A stretch of 64,000 nucleotides of DNA from Prunus persica. Its lineage: Eukaryota > Streptophyta > Magnoliopsida > Rosales > Rosaceae. The stretch lies in contig NC_034012.1 of assembly GCF_000346465.2 (NCBI RefSeq), forward strand, positions 10,772,294 through 10,836,293, read 5' to 3'. Under the pieces are notes generated by a model. It was given only the letters and a program-made list of their open reading frames with translations, was not told the DNA's origin and ran no database searches. This document shows, piece by piece, positions 24,407 to 35,706 of this stretch. A program made the position numbers and the translations under genes. The stretch's first letter is position 1. Each line of letters starts with the position of its first letter.

Positions 24407-25654
24407 TTATGGAAGTGATCTGGTGCAGCCTCCCTGTTTGGTGCAAACTGTAGAGAGAATTGGAGAATCCAACTGTCAGCTTCGATCTTCTTTCTTTTGT
24501 ATTTTGAACATGTAAGTTGGGCTTGAAAAAAATATGTAAGATTTAGCTTTTTATTTCATTTTCGGGTTTCGAAATGTCGAAAATGTAAGCTGTAATGCTC
24601 TAGAATAAATCTGTGGGAGATTTTGGAAAAGCCCAAAGGAGAGAGAAAAATTTTAAAAGAAGCCAAAATGGACAAAATTGCCCTTATTTATTTTTTGATT
24701 TCCTAAGAAATCCTTTACATTTGCATGTCTTTGGTTTGAAAGTTGAGAGGTTTTTCTGTCTTTTTTGAAAAAGCTTTGGCTTTTTCCAAAAGTGAAAATT
24801 TTTTTATGGGTAAAACCTAAATTTACTTAAATTTCTGTATGTGAGATATGTGCAGAATAGTTAGTTGCAGTAGTTACAGATTCTTTTTGCATCCCTTTGA
24901 AGTGGTGTTATATCTCTTCATATGACCTTTTCAGTTTGGTCACAATTCTTTTTCACTGAAAGATGTTTTTGTGTTGCCATATTTTAGAAGGTCACAAGTG
25001 ATACAAGGTACATCCAAACTATGAATTTTTAGGTATAGGAACGTGATTCGGGCTCAAAATCTAAGTTTGTATTTTAACGAACTCATTGAAGAACTCCCTC
25101 CTTTCCAATTAATGTATATTTATGAGAGTTTTTTTTTCCGGTAAGTTAAAAAAAAATATGAACTAAAATTTACGATTGTAACATAAAAGAAATAAAGAAT
25201 ATGTAATTTACGTAACCACTTAATAAAATGCATCAAAATATTACTTAAATATCACTCGTCTTGTATTTTTTGATACAAAGGTATCAATTAACTTACATAT
25301 AATCAAGTTGACAATTGCCTTAGGTCCTATAAATTTCGACTTTGATGTTGAATATATCATTCCTTCGTATTTTATTTCTTAATTTATTTAACTAGGTTAA
25401 TTGACTTAAGCTATAAGTTTGAAAAACAATTAAGCATTTATTGAGTTTTCTCTTTTTAAATTTTGAATTGTATAATTTGACAGGTTTTTTTACACCTTTT
25501 TTTTTGGTTAAAAAATAAATAACATAGGTATATAAGGGTTTATACAAATTGGGGCCTAGGTGACCGCCTTGCCTGCTTATGCCCAAGGCCTATTTTGTTC
25601 TTGTTCATGTTCTTGTTGACGATCTTTCTCCCAGTACACATGACCTAAAAACCT
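24407..25654. other. Spacer between copies B and C
   Basis: Probable 3' untranslated region, then AT-rich DNA without a gene. The last 100 bases before copy C (GCCTATTTTGTTCTTGTTC and onward) resemble the leader of copy D. Confidence 0.5.
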
Positions 25655-28478
25655 ATGGCTATCTCCATTAACTGCAAGTCTTGTTCTGCTATAACCACCA
25701 TTAATATACTGCCATACCTTCTTCTCATATTCCTCACTGTTTCAACTACCTTCTCTTGGAACTCAGTTTCAGTCTCTGCTGCAGCTGTTGATCAAGTCTC
25801 TTATGCCGATCATTGTGCTTCAATTGTTCCCGAGTCAACCGTGAAACCCTACAATATACGACGTAGTTACTTTGGCTATCCCCTAACAGGTTACTACAAT
25901 GGTGGCGGCAGTGGAATTCTCAGTCCAAAGTCTATCAGATCATGTGCAAAAACACATTTGAATTCACCCCCTTGAGTGTTAGCGAAACTGATGTACAAGG
26001 CTTATTCAAGCTCGTAGCACATATACGTTTTCTTAGAGCCAGAACATATTACTTTGTGGGAAATTCCACAATTAGCCATAGGGGTTCTGCATCAAATCCT
26101 TATCGGCGAAGAAGATCTTTACTGTTTTGGCTAGATGGGTTCTGGTCAGCATCTTCTGGGAATGTTTGTATGGTTGGATCATTAGGTTCTTATTACTCAA
26201 AAGGACATAATCCTGTGCAAACTCCTAATGTTGTTCTTAAGCTACATAATCTCATGAATTCCAGTAGTTTTACAACTTTGATCAGTGGAACCTTAGAGAG
26301 CTCGTCTAAGGATGATCTAAATAATTTTGAAACAGTCTCCATTTTGATGCTTCCTAGTAGGAATTACCAGTACACCCTGGTTTCGGATAAATCCGATAAC
26401 AGCTGCTCTGGTTCAAATAACTATGGAACTGATGATCCCGAAAGTTCTATGAAAATAGAGAGATTTTGTTTAGAACTCTCAAGAAGAGTACAAATTGATA
26501 TCAAATATTCAAGCCATTGTGATTCTGCAAAGAACTGCAGTCCAATTTTCGCGTCTAATTTACCTCGCTTTGTGTTGCTGAAGGCCACCGAGTGTTCGGA
26601 GGATACACGAAGGTTGAGTGTCCTGGTGCAATTTGCAGACAGTAGAAGGCCCTGGAATCAGAGGCCATTTGTTCCCAATACAACTTTGGTTTGGGAAGGC
26701 TCATGGGATGCAAAGAAAAATCAACTATGTGTTGTTGCTTGTCATTTCTTGGATGCAGCAGATTCTTGGAATAATACTCATGTCGGTGATTGTTCAACAA
26801 GATTGAGCTTGAGATTTCCTGCAATATGGACAATTGGAAACACAAGTAGCATTGTGGGGCAAATTTGGAGCAATAAAACTGTGACAGAGTCAGGTTACTT
26901 CAACAAGATCACATTTGAAAGTCCTCAGAATGAATTTAGAAGGTTTCTACTTCCGGGCCAGAAATATGAGTACATGAAAATTGATGAGGTAACGAAGTTG
27001 TGCCCGAGAAGGAAGCCTAGAGTTAATGCTAATGATAAGACTAACATATACCCGAATCCATTTTCTTATGACATGAGCTTCGACATGTCATCTAAAAATT
27101 CTAGAGGAGTAGTTTCTTGGGGCAGTTCTGTCCCTTTCTCTGTTGGCAATCGGTTTTATAACCAGCATTGGCATTCAATGAAAGATGCCGATTCAGTTGC
27201 AAGTACTGAATCTCCTGTCAGTGCACCTGTGAGCTACAGCTACAACATTAGCTACAAAATAAGCATCAAACTGCTATCTAATGCAAAGTTGGGCAATACA
27301 TCAGTTTGAAATGAAGTACTGCTGATTTCTGCAGAAGGGATCTATGATGAAACAGAAGGAAGCCTGTGCATGATAGGCTGCAGAAATTTGGGCTCAAAGA
27401 GTCTACAAGCACCAACTGATTCTGTTGATTGTGAAATTATTGTAAATTTTCAGTTCCCTCCAGAAAATTCTTCTGGTTTTATCAAGGGAGGAATTGAAAG
27501 CAAGCGAAAAAAGTCTGATCCTCTTTATTTTGAACATTTGGATCTCTCTTCAGCTGCTGGTTATGCGGATGAAGCAGAACGATCCATTTGGAGGATGGAT
27601 GTAGAGATCACCTTGGCTCTTGTATCAACCACACTTGCATGTATTTTTGTTGCATTACAACTCTTCCATGTGAAAAATCATCCTGATGTGCTTCCCTCCA
27701 TTTCCATTTTCATGCTACTAATTCTCTGGGCTACATGATTCCTCTTATGCTAAATTTTGAAGCCATGTTCACAAATAACACCAATCACTAGAAAGCATTT
27801 CTTGGAAGTAGTGGATGGCTTGAAGTTAATGAGGTGATTGTAAAGGCATTAACAATGGTAGGTTTCTTGTTGAAACTCCGTCTTCTGAGCCTAACATGGT
27901 CAGCAAGATCCGTGAACAACGGAACCCAAAACGAGCTCTGGGTCATGGAGAAGAAGGCTTTCATTGTGGCTTTACCTGTATATGTTGCAGGGACTTTTGC
28001 TGCTTTGTTTTTGATGGATTGGAGGAAGATTGGCACTGACAATGATGTGGTGCTTTCAGGTTATCATGAGCATCCGATTTTGGGTGCCTTGAAATCTTAT
28101 GCTGGTTTGGTCTTGAATAGTTTCTTGTTGCCTAAAATTCTACTCAACATGTTCTGCAAATCAAAGGAGAAGTATCTGTCTGTTTCGTTCTACATGGGAA
28201 CGACTTTTGTTCGAGTGCTGCCGCATGCATATGATCTTTACAGGTCTCACAGCTCTGCTCATCACCAATTGAATGAGGCATACATTTATGCAAGTCCTGT
28301 GGCAGATTTTTACTCCACTGCTTGGGATGTCATCATTCCTTTTGTAGGTCTACTGTTTGTGGGGATCATTTACTTGCAGCAGAAGTTTGGCGGTCTTTGC
28401 ATTGTTCCTCAAAAGTTGAGAGAGTTGGGTGAATATGAGAAAGTCCCAACTGTTACTGAAGGCAAATTGCCAAAGTGA
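25655..28478 (+). pseudogene. DUF2921 membrane protein, copy C, multiply broken
   Basis: Closest to copy D (shared start MAI..NCKSCSAITTIN). A frameshift lies around 25940-25980, after GGGSGILSPKS. A nonsense codon TGA stands at 27307-27309 within the second soluble domain (after KLGNTSV). A 5-base deletion relative to A lies near 27728, in the second membrane helix, shifting frame. A TAG follows shortly after, near 27789, and the frame reopens from about 27800. The end reads TVTEGKLPK, four residues longer than A and D because the usual stop is lost. The upstream ATG used in D is followed at once by TAA here. Several independent lesions make this a real pseudogene rather than an assembly error. 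Confidence 0.9.
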
Positions 28479-29457
28479 TGTGGGTGTAACTCTCTCAGGT
28501 ATGCAGACTGTTGAGAGAATTGGACATTATATTCTCTATCTGCTGTTATTTTGTTTTTTTTTCGTACTTTCTCAGGAAGGGATTTAAACTTGTGAGGAGT
28601 ATGTTAAACAGTAATAGATCCTGCACTGGTTTAGTTTCACAAATTATGTACAAAAAGTGTTATTTCAGACAGTAATTGAGGTGTTGTGTTCTGTAGGTCA
28701 TGGAAAATGGCCACCTCTCTGCTGCTTTACTTTTCCAATTAGGCTGGAAAAAGTCTCAGTCTTGTCATTTTGATTCTCTTTCTTATCCTCTTTTCTAGAA
28801 GCGTTTTAGAACTGCACTTTTTAAATGTATGCACTCTGTTTATCATAAGGAAACTGCTTTACAAATAACACAATGGCTTTCCAAGTGTTGCTTGATATTC
28901 ACTGAAATTACATTCCTAAACGGTTTTTTTCTTTTCATTATACTGGGTTCGAATCTTCTCTCCCCCATATCGCTTGTATTAAAAATAAAAAAATAATTGT
29001 TCCAATTTAGGTTGCTGAAACCAATTGAGCTATGGGTGAAGGTAGAAAAGCTCAACCAATTGAGCTATACCCCACTGGTGAATTACATGCCATTTTATAG
29101 GACCAAAATTATAACTTTTCCTGAATCTACTGTCACGAGACGAAATTGTCATGCTAAGATTTTCAAAGTCAACGAAATCACAAAAGAGAACAAACTATGT
29201 AAATTAAACATAAATACAATTTCAATATATACAAGGGGCAAAGATATAACAATTAGCTATGCAATATGATTCGAGGGAAAAACATAAACTTATAAAGAGA
29301 CAACCAATCAAATACAACAAATTTGTTTATGGAGATTCAAGGGAATGTATACTTTTGATCAAACCTACCATAGAATTAATAAAACTTTTTGTGTGGAATT
29401 AAAACTGAAGAAAACTTCAATAGATAGAGGACTATTCTGGGTCAGTGGGATGGTGGT
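28479..29457. other. Spacer between copies C and D
   Basis: No gene is seen. On the minus strand near 29030-29085, GGGGTATAGCTCAATTGGTT resembles a tRNA A box, and GGTTCGAATC on the plus strand at about 28947 resembles a B box. They are in opposite orientation, so this is not a tRNA gene but may be SINE debris. Confidence 0.4.
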
Positions 29458-29565
29458 GGTTGACCTGGTACTCATGACCTGGTACATACATGGCCTATTT
29501 TGCTAAATACATAGATAGAACATTGCATTGTCTTGTTCTTGATCATGATCTTTCCTCCAATACAC
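29458..29565 (+). promoter_or_regulatory. 5' leader of DUF2921 copy D, shared with copy A
   Basis: Contains GGTTGACCTGGTACT, TGCTAAATACATAGATAGAAC and CATTGCATTGTCTTGTTCTTG in the same order as upstream of copy A. Between the first two, the motif GACCTGGTAC is repeated once more than in A. Confidence 0.45.
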
Positions 29566-32445
29566 ATGACCAAAGAACCTATGGCTATCTTCATGAACTG
29601 CAAGTCTTGTTCTGCTATAACCACCATTAATACACAGCCAAACCTTCTTCTCATATTCCTCTTTGTTTTAACCACCTTTTCTTGGAACTCAGTTTCATTC
29701 TTTGCTGCAGCTGTTGATCAAGTCTCTTATGCTGATCATTGTGCTTCAATTGTTCCCGAGTCAACCCCGAAACCACTCGCAGGAGCTGGCTATTTTTTCA
29801 ATCACCAGATAGGTTACTACACTGGCGGCGGCAGTGGAATTCTTAATCCAAATTCACCATATCGGCTCAATTCGATTCTATTCAACACCTGGAATATTAC
29901 AGAAACTAATGTACAAGGCTTATTCAAGCTTCAAGCAAATCTTCAATTTGAAAGCGCCAGAACACTTTATTATCTGGGAGATTCCACTAGTAGCAGACCT
30001 CAATATCCTGGTGGCATCTATAACTATAAGGACTCTGGATCAAATCAATATAAACGAAGGTCAATAGAGTTTCTGTTAGATGGGTTCTGGTCAGCATCTT
30101 CAGGGAAGGTTTGTATGGTTGGATCAGGTATTGGTAATTACTTGAATGAACCTAATTCTTTACAAAATCTTTATGTTGTTCTTAAGCTCTATAATCTCAT
30201 GAATTCCACTAGTATTACTAGTTTGACTAGTGGAACCTTAGAGAGCTTGTCTAAGAATGATCCAAATAACTTTGAACCAGTCTCCATTTTGATGCTTCCT
30301 AGAATGAACTACCAGTACACTCTGGTTTCAAATAAATCTGATAACAGCTTCCCTGGTACTGGAAGTGATGATCCCAAAAGTTCTTTGCAAATACAGACAT
30401 TTTGTTCAACACTTTCAAGAAAAGTACTTGATTATGACTTTGATCTCAAATATTCAAGCCATTGCATTTCTGCAAAGAGCTGCATTCCGTTTGTTGCTTC
30501 TGATGTGCCGCACATTGTGTCTTTGAAGCCTATTGAGTGTTTCGAGGATACACGAAGGTTGAGAGTTCTGGTGAAATTTTCAGACAGTGGCACTGTCTGG
30601 TATCAGAGGAGTTTCGATCCCAATACAGCATTGGTTGGGGAAGGCGCATGGGATGCAAAGAATAATCAGCTGTTTCTTGTTGCTTGCCAATTCTTAGATG
30701 CAGCAGGTTCTTGGAATAATACTCATGTGGGCGATTGTTCAACAAGATTGAACTTGAGATTTCCTGCAATATGGACTATTGGAAACACTAGTGGGGTTGT
30801 AGGGCAAATTTGGAGCAAGAAGGCTGTGACGGAGTCAGGTTATTTCGAAAAGATCACATTTGAAAGCAATCAGAATGAACGTAGAAGAATTCTACTTCCA
30901 GGTCAGAAATATGAGTATACTCAAATTGAAAAAGTAACCAAGTTGTGCCCAATATTGAAGACTGGCGCTAATGCTAATAACAAGCCTAACACATACCCGA
31001 ATCCGTTTTCTTATGACATGAGATTCGATATGTCAGCTAAAAATTCTAGAGGAGTAGTTTCTTGGGGCAGTTCTGTCCCTCTCTCAGTTGGCAGCCAGTT
31101 TTACCACCAGAATTGGTATGCAATGAGAAATTCAAACTCAGTTGCAAGCACTGAAGGGTACTCTGTGGATTCTGTGAGTGCACATGTGAGCTATAGCTAC
31201 AACCACAGGATCACCTACAATATTAGCTACAAAATTAGCATCAAACTGATATCTTATGCAAAGTTGGGAAATACATCAACTGTACACGAAGTGCAGATTT
31301 CTGCTGAAGGGATCTATGATGAAACTGAAGGAAGCCTGTGCATGGTAGGCTGTAGAAATCTGGGCTCAAATAATGTACAACCAACAACTGATTCTGTTGA
31401 TTGTGAAATTGTTGTCAATTTTCAGTTCCCTCCAGCAAATTCTTCTGGTTTTATTAAGGGAAGCATTGAAAGCACGCGAAAAAAGTCCGACCCTCATTAT
31501 TTTGAACATTTGGATCTCTCTTCAGCTGCCAGTTATGTGGATGAAGCAAAGCGATCCATTTGGTGGATTGATGTGGAGATCAGCTTGGCTCATATATCCA
31601 CCACACTTGCATGTATTTTTGTGGCATTGCAACTCTTCCATGTGAAAAGACATCCTGATGTGCTTCCCTCCATTTCCATTTTCATGCTACTTATTCTGAC
31701 CCTGGCCGACATGGTTCCTCTTATGGTAAATGATGAAGCCATGCTCACAAACAACACCAACCACAGAAAAGTATTCCTTGGACGCGGTGGAGGGCTTGAA
31801 GTTAATGGGGTGATTGTAAGGACAATAACCATGGTAGGTTTCTTGTTGAAACTGCGTCTTCTGAGCCTAACATGGTTAGCAAAAGCCATGAACAACGGTC
31901 CCCAAAACAAGCTCTGGGTCATGGAGAAGAAGGCTTTCATTGTGGCTTTACCAGTATATGTAGCAGGAGCCTTAGCTGCTTTGCTTCTGATGAATTGGAG
32001 GAAGATTGGCACTAAAAGTGATGTTCCAGTGATTTCAGGTTATCAAGAGCACCGCCTTTTGGGTGCCTTGAAATCTTATGCTGGTTTGGTCTTGGATGGT
32101 TTTTTGTTGCCTCAAATTCTACTCAACATGTTCTGTAAATCAAAGAAGAATGCTCTGTCTGTTTGGTTCTACATCGGAACAACTTTTGTTCGAGTTCTGC
32201 CACATGCATATGATCTTTACAGGGCTCAAAACTCTGCTCATCACCCATTGAATGAATCATACATTTATGCAAGTCCTGTAGCAGATTTTTACTCTACTGC
32301 TTGGGATGTGATCATTCCTTTTGGAGGTCTATTGTTTGCTGGGATCATTTACTTGCAGCAGAAGTTTGGGGGTCTTTGCATTCTTCCTCAAAAGTTGAGA
32401 GAGTTGGGTGAATATGAGAAGCTCCCTACTGTTACTGAAGGGTAA
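29566..32445 (+). CDS. DUF2921 (SWEET-like) membrane protein, copy D, intact
   Basis: Intronless 959-residue protein with the same plan as copy A: signal peptide (NLLLIFLFVLTTFSW), a soluble N-glycosylation-rich region with TGYYTGGGSGIL, GKVCMVGS and EGSLCMVGCRNLG, and seven predicted membrane helices from about residue 665 to the C-terminus (GLLFAGIIYLQQKFGG..TVTEG). Compared with A it has substitutions at normally constant spots, for example WWIDVEIS for WRMDVEIT and GRGGGLEVNG for GSGGWLEVNE. The start chosen is MTKEPMAIF, aligned with MNKEPK of copy A. ATGs at 29545 and 29581 are alternatives; B and C have stops between the two aligned ATGs, so 29581 may be used. Function is unknown; no RING domain is attached. 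Confidence 0.88.
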   Translation: MTKEPMAIFMNCKSCSAITTINTQPNLLLIFLFVLTTFSWNSVSFFAAAVDQVSYADHCASIVPESTPKPLAGAGYFFNHQIGYYTGGGSGILNPNSPYRLNSILFNTWNITETNVQGLFKLQANLQFESARTLYYLGDSTSSRPQYPGGIYNYKDSGSNQYKRRSIEFLLDGFWSASSGKVCMVGSGIGNYLNEPNSLQNLYVVLKLYNLMNSTSITSLTSGTLESLSKNDPNNFEPVSILMLPRMNYQYTLVSNKSDNSFPGTGSDDPKSSLQIQTFCSTLSRKVLDYDFDLKYSSHCISAKSCIPFVASDVPHIVSLKPIECFEDTRRLRVLVKFSDSGTVWYQRSFDPNTALVGEGAWDAKNNQLFLVACQFLDAAGSWNNTHVGDCSTRLNLRFPAIWTIGNTSGVVGQIWSKKAVTESGYFEKITFESNQNERRRILLPGQKYEYTQIEKVTKLCPILKTGANANNKPNTYPNPFSYDMRFDMSAKNSRGVVSWGSSVPLSVGSQFYHQNWYAMRNSNSVASTEGYSVDSVSAHVSYSYNHRITYNISYKISIKLISYAKLGNTSTVHEVQISAEGIYDETEGSLCMVGCRNLGSNNVQPTTDSVDCEIVVNFQFPPANSSGFIKGSIESTRKKSDPHYFEHLDLSSAASYVDEAKRSIWWIDVEISLAHISTTLACIFVALQLFHVKRHPDVLPSISIFMLLILTLADMVPLMVNDEAMLTNNTNHRKVFLGRGGGLEVNGVIVRTITMVGFLLKLRLLSLTWLAKAMNNGPQNKLWVMEKKAFIVALPVYVAGALAALLLMNWRKIGTKSDVPVISGYQEHRLLGALKSYAGLVLDGFLLPQILLNMFCKSKKNALSVWFYIGTTFVRVLPHAYDLYRAQNSAHHPLNESYIYASPVADFYSTAWDVIIPFGGLLFAGIIYLQQKFGGLCILPQKLRELGEYEKLPTVTEG

Positions 32446-33786
32446 TTGCCAAAGTGATCTTATTCTCTATGTGCTGCTGTTTTTTTCCTTTCGTATTTTC
32501 CAGGCAACTTTGGTATGGTTTACTAAGCTAGATTGATCTTGTGATTCTTGTCTTTTTTGTAAATCTCTAGGAATCAGTTTGATTCAGTGATGATCTTTGT
32601 TTCTGGATAGCTGCATAGTATATTTGATAATCTATTGCGTATTTATGGTTCGTAATGAAATAGGAAATTGGCTGTATAATGTATTTAAATGTGTTTGTTC
32701 TTGAATATTTTAAAAGTATAGCCGCGCGGCTATACTGCACAAAATGTTTTTATAATTAAGTAATATCTTAGCCATTTTTAATTATTTTAATTATTATTTC
32801 TTTAGTAATATCTTAGCCAAAATATAACAGTTTTAAACTTGACTTCTTCTTATTCTTTTTTTTTTAATTTAAAATTTTATTTTATAAAATTTTGAGTGAA
32901 TGTTTAGACTAGATGGAGACACTTCATCTTTAGACGAGACGAGTACAAAAGAATAGCAAAGCATGGTAAGTATACGAATTTGATTGAAAAAATGGAAATT
33001 ACAGAAACTAAAGTTTAAAAAAAAAAAATCCAAATTATAGGGACCAAATTATAACTTTTGCTAAAATCTAATATCAACATCGCATCATGATACGGAATTG
33101 TATGATTTGAAAGAAAGGATATAGAAGAAATGAGAGTGAAATGTTTGGATTGAGTTTGAATCAGCTTAAACATCAAACATTTTGAATTGTGTAAATTTTT
33201 TCGTAGGGATTAAAATTGAAGGATACTCTACGTACATGGTCAGTAGTATACCGGTATGCATGACTTGTTCTGCTATGTACATGTAACATAGCAGTATGCA
33301 TGACTAATTCAATGTCTTAACAAACACATTAGTTGTACTGTTTGAATTTATCTAATAAAATTTGGTATTTGATATTAGAAAGCATTACTTATGAATAATT
33401 AACTAAATTTAACCATTACGGAAAAAAAAAATTGAAGCAGCATGGTAAACAAACTGGTAAACTTATTTCCAAAAACAAAAAGCAAAAATGTAAATTATTT
33501 ATTTATTTATACTCATAATTAAAGCACTCGAAGTTTCATCCTTCTCGTAGCGTCCGTTTGTATAAAAAAGAGCACCCCAAAAACATGTAAGAGCACCCAG
33601 AAAAAGAAAAGAACAGAGGACCACCCCACGTTTCTAACCTCCCTGCTTCTTGAATTGTCAGCAAAATGGCGTCTCAGTGACCTTTACTTGGGGTTTAGAA
33701 GAAGAATCTGCAACGCATCACTCTCATCGTCCTCCCTCCACAGTTAGCTTCAGGCTCGCGATTGTCGTCAAAAGAAGATCACCCAG
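32446..33786. other. Spacer between copy D and VPS25
   Basis: No gene is seen. It holds a perfect 22-bp palindrome at 32715-32736 (see its entry) in AT-rich surroundings. The final 200 bases before 33787 are the probable promoter and leader of VPS25. Confidence 0.45.
32715..32736. repeat. 22-bp perfect palindrome (AGTATAGCC family)
   Basis: AGTATAGCC, core GCGC, GGCTATACT: fully self-complementary. The same sequence with altered cores recurs several times at 45.4-45.8 kb in this window. It lies in AT-rich intergenic DNA 270 bp past copy D. Confidence 0.9.
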
Positions 33787-34329
33787 ATGCAGAAATTGGG
33801 TGATTTCAAGCTTCCCCAGTTCTTCAATTACCCTCCTTACTTCACACTGCAACCAGTCAGAGACACCCGCGAGAAGCAGATTCAGCTATGGAAGGACCTC
33901 ATTCTCGATTACTGTAAAACCCAGAACGTCTTTGTGATTGCTGTGGAAGACCAAGACTTTCCTCTCTTCTCAAACCCTGCGATCGAGAGGTCTCTTACCC
34001 ACGAAGCCAGGGAAGCTTTCCTCTCAGCTTTGGTCTCGCAAGGTCGAGCAGAATGGCTGGATAAAAATCACAGAAAGTGCCTTATACTCTGGCATCGGAT
34101 TCAAGAGTGGGCTAATATTATTCTAGAGTTCGTCAAGGAAAATGGGTTGGAGAATAGTGTGATGACAGTGGAGGAAATCCGGTCTGGGCCTGAATCTAGA
34201 GGCACAGAGCTTCACGGGATTGACCGTACGGTTCTGATGCGAGCTTTGAAGCTGCTGGAACAGAAAGGGAAGCTGGCAATCTTCAAGGGGACTACAGCTG
34301 ATGATGAGGGTGTGAAGTTCTCCGCTTGA
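33787..34329 (+). CDS. VPS25: VPS25, ESCRT-II subunit
   Basis: Single-exon 180-residue protein. It is the ESCRT-II subunit that pairs with VPS22/VPS36 and recruits ESCRT-III (VPS20) during multivesicular body sorting of ubiquitinated membrane cargo. The N-terminus MQKLGDFKLPQFFNYPPYFTLQ carries the PPY motif that docks VPS22/VPS36. The body forms two winged-helix domains (about residues 1-100 and 101-180), with KCLILWHRIQEWANII and the terminal DRTVLMRALKLLEQKGKLAIF typical of the family. Length matches other eukaryotic VPS25 proteins. It lies inside the DUF2921 array, between copies D and E, without any apparent functional link. Confidence 0.95.
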   Translation: MQKLGDFKLPQFFNYPPYFTLQPVRDTREKQIQLWKDLILDYCKTQNVFVIAVEDQDFPLFSNPAIERSLTHEAREAFLSALVSQGRAEWLDKNHRKCLILWHRIQEWANIILEFVKENGLENSVMTVEEIRSGPESRGTELHGIDRTVLMRALKLLEQKGKLAIFKGTTADDEGVKFSA

Positions 34330-34994
34330 TTTGGGTACCCTTTGACTCATAATCTAGGACTAGGAGAACTCATCTGTATTTTGTTGTGTTTGTGTTGCTT
34401 GAATGATAATGCTTCGTATATTCTCACAGTATTGCAATGACTTGATACCTATGTTGATGTGCTTCAGGCCTAATCTAAATGACAATAAAATTTTGGGGAT
34501 TCTTCTTTTTTTCTCTTAAATCTTTGGTGCTTTTGTTTAAAATCAGAAATCATCGTTTTTCTTCTATCATGTAGCTAGATTATGGTTTTCTTTCTAGGGT
34601 TCTTTGGAGTCTTTGGACCATACAGACATCAAAGCATTAACTTGCTCTTGTAGCAGATGCAATGTGGTTGTTTGTATTGCTCGATGAACTCAAACTAAGT
34701 TAACCGTTGACTATGGCCATTGATGTGTTGTTAGTTCTTTGTGGTTAAGAATCAAATAGAATGTGCTTGTCATGCTTCAACTGAAACATAGATTCTGCTT
34801 TTTTTGGGGGGAAGGGGGGGTGGGGGGCGTTTCTTTTCACCTGATGATCTGGTTGACAGTGCGACTGAATACTGCTTGTACTGCTGCTGTCTTCATTTTA
34901 GTTTGAGTTACATCATAATACGAGGTTCGGATAATTCTCAATCTGTCATATCTGTTTATCTTGGTTTGTTTGAGGATGAGGAGTTTGAACCTTG
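34330..34994. other. 3' flank of VPS25
   Basis: 3' untranslated region and spacer. A G-rich run occurs near 34806-34830. No gene is seen. Confidence 0.5.
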
Positions 34995-35706
34995 ACCTTG
35001 GGATTTTATGTGGCATATGCAAATAACTCCGAAACTAAAAACCTTCATTTGGGAGCATGGTAAGCTGCTTGCTAATGTTCAAATTCAGATACGAAATCTG
35101 ACTACTCATTGTCCTATTTGTCATGCTGAACCTGAAACTCTAGAGCATTTACTCATAAGCGCAGCAAGACTCATGGATGCAAATGAATTTAAAGGCCAGA
35201 TTCATGTATCATGGTCTTACTTGGTTTTTGGTGTTTTCTACCTACAACCATTTGGTTTTGTTGGAAATGGCATTGCAAACATGTTTTTTATGAAGGATTT
35301 CAACGGCCTCCTTGTCCTATTAATATTGTGCTGCAATTTGGTAGGGAGTGGCATGTGGCTAATATGGTTTTCTCAACTAAACCCCCTAGACAAGCTTTTA
35401 TGGTGGCCTGAAAGCATCCCCCTAAAAGTTGGCTTAAGCTCAATATTGATGGTAGTTGTCATGCTATTGATTCTCATATTGTGCTGGAGTGGAGGTCTTT
35501 TGAGAAATTCTGATGAAAATTGAGTTAGAGATTTTGTTGTTATGGAAGCTGAGTTATGAGGTCTCTTCCATGAGTAGCAGCTATCTTGGGAGGAAGGTTG
35601 AAGATTATTGGGGATTGAGTGTGATTCTCAAGCTGTGGTTCATAGGGTCACTCATGTTGTGGATTCTCATCCCATGTTTAGCTTAATTAATGGTTGTAGA
35701 GAGCTT
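34995..35706 (+). mobile_element. Decayed LINE (L1-type) 3' coding fragment
   Basis: The frame at 35008 encodes a zf-RVT-type segment, WHMQITPKLKTFIWEHG..CPICHAEPETLEHLL. Frames further on encode the RNase H-like tail typical of plant L1 LINEs: WLKLNIDGSC, then AEL-GLFHE with interrupting stops, then GIECDSQAVV. At least two frameshifts and several stops separate these pieces, so the element is dead. It runs directly into DUF2921 homology at about 35707 with no poly-A tail, so the 3' end has been lost by recombination or deletion. Confidence 0.7.

Noticed and set aside
28930..29090. tRNA gene between DUF2921 copies C and D
   Set aside because: The A-box-like and B-box-like motifs are on opposite strands and no cloverleaf can be drawn.
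35008..35523. 171-codon frame as a functional gene
   Set aside because: Only its first 50 residues match the LINE zf-RVT region; the rest is out of frame with the true LINE coding sequence.
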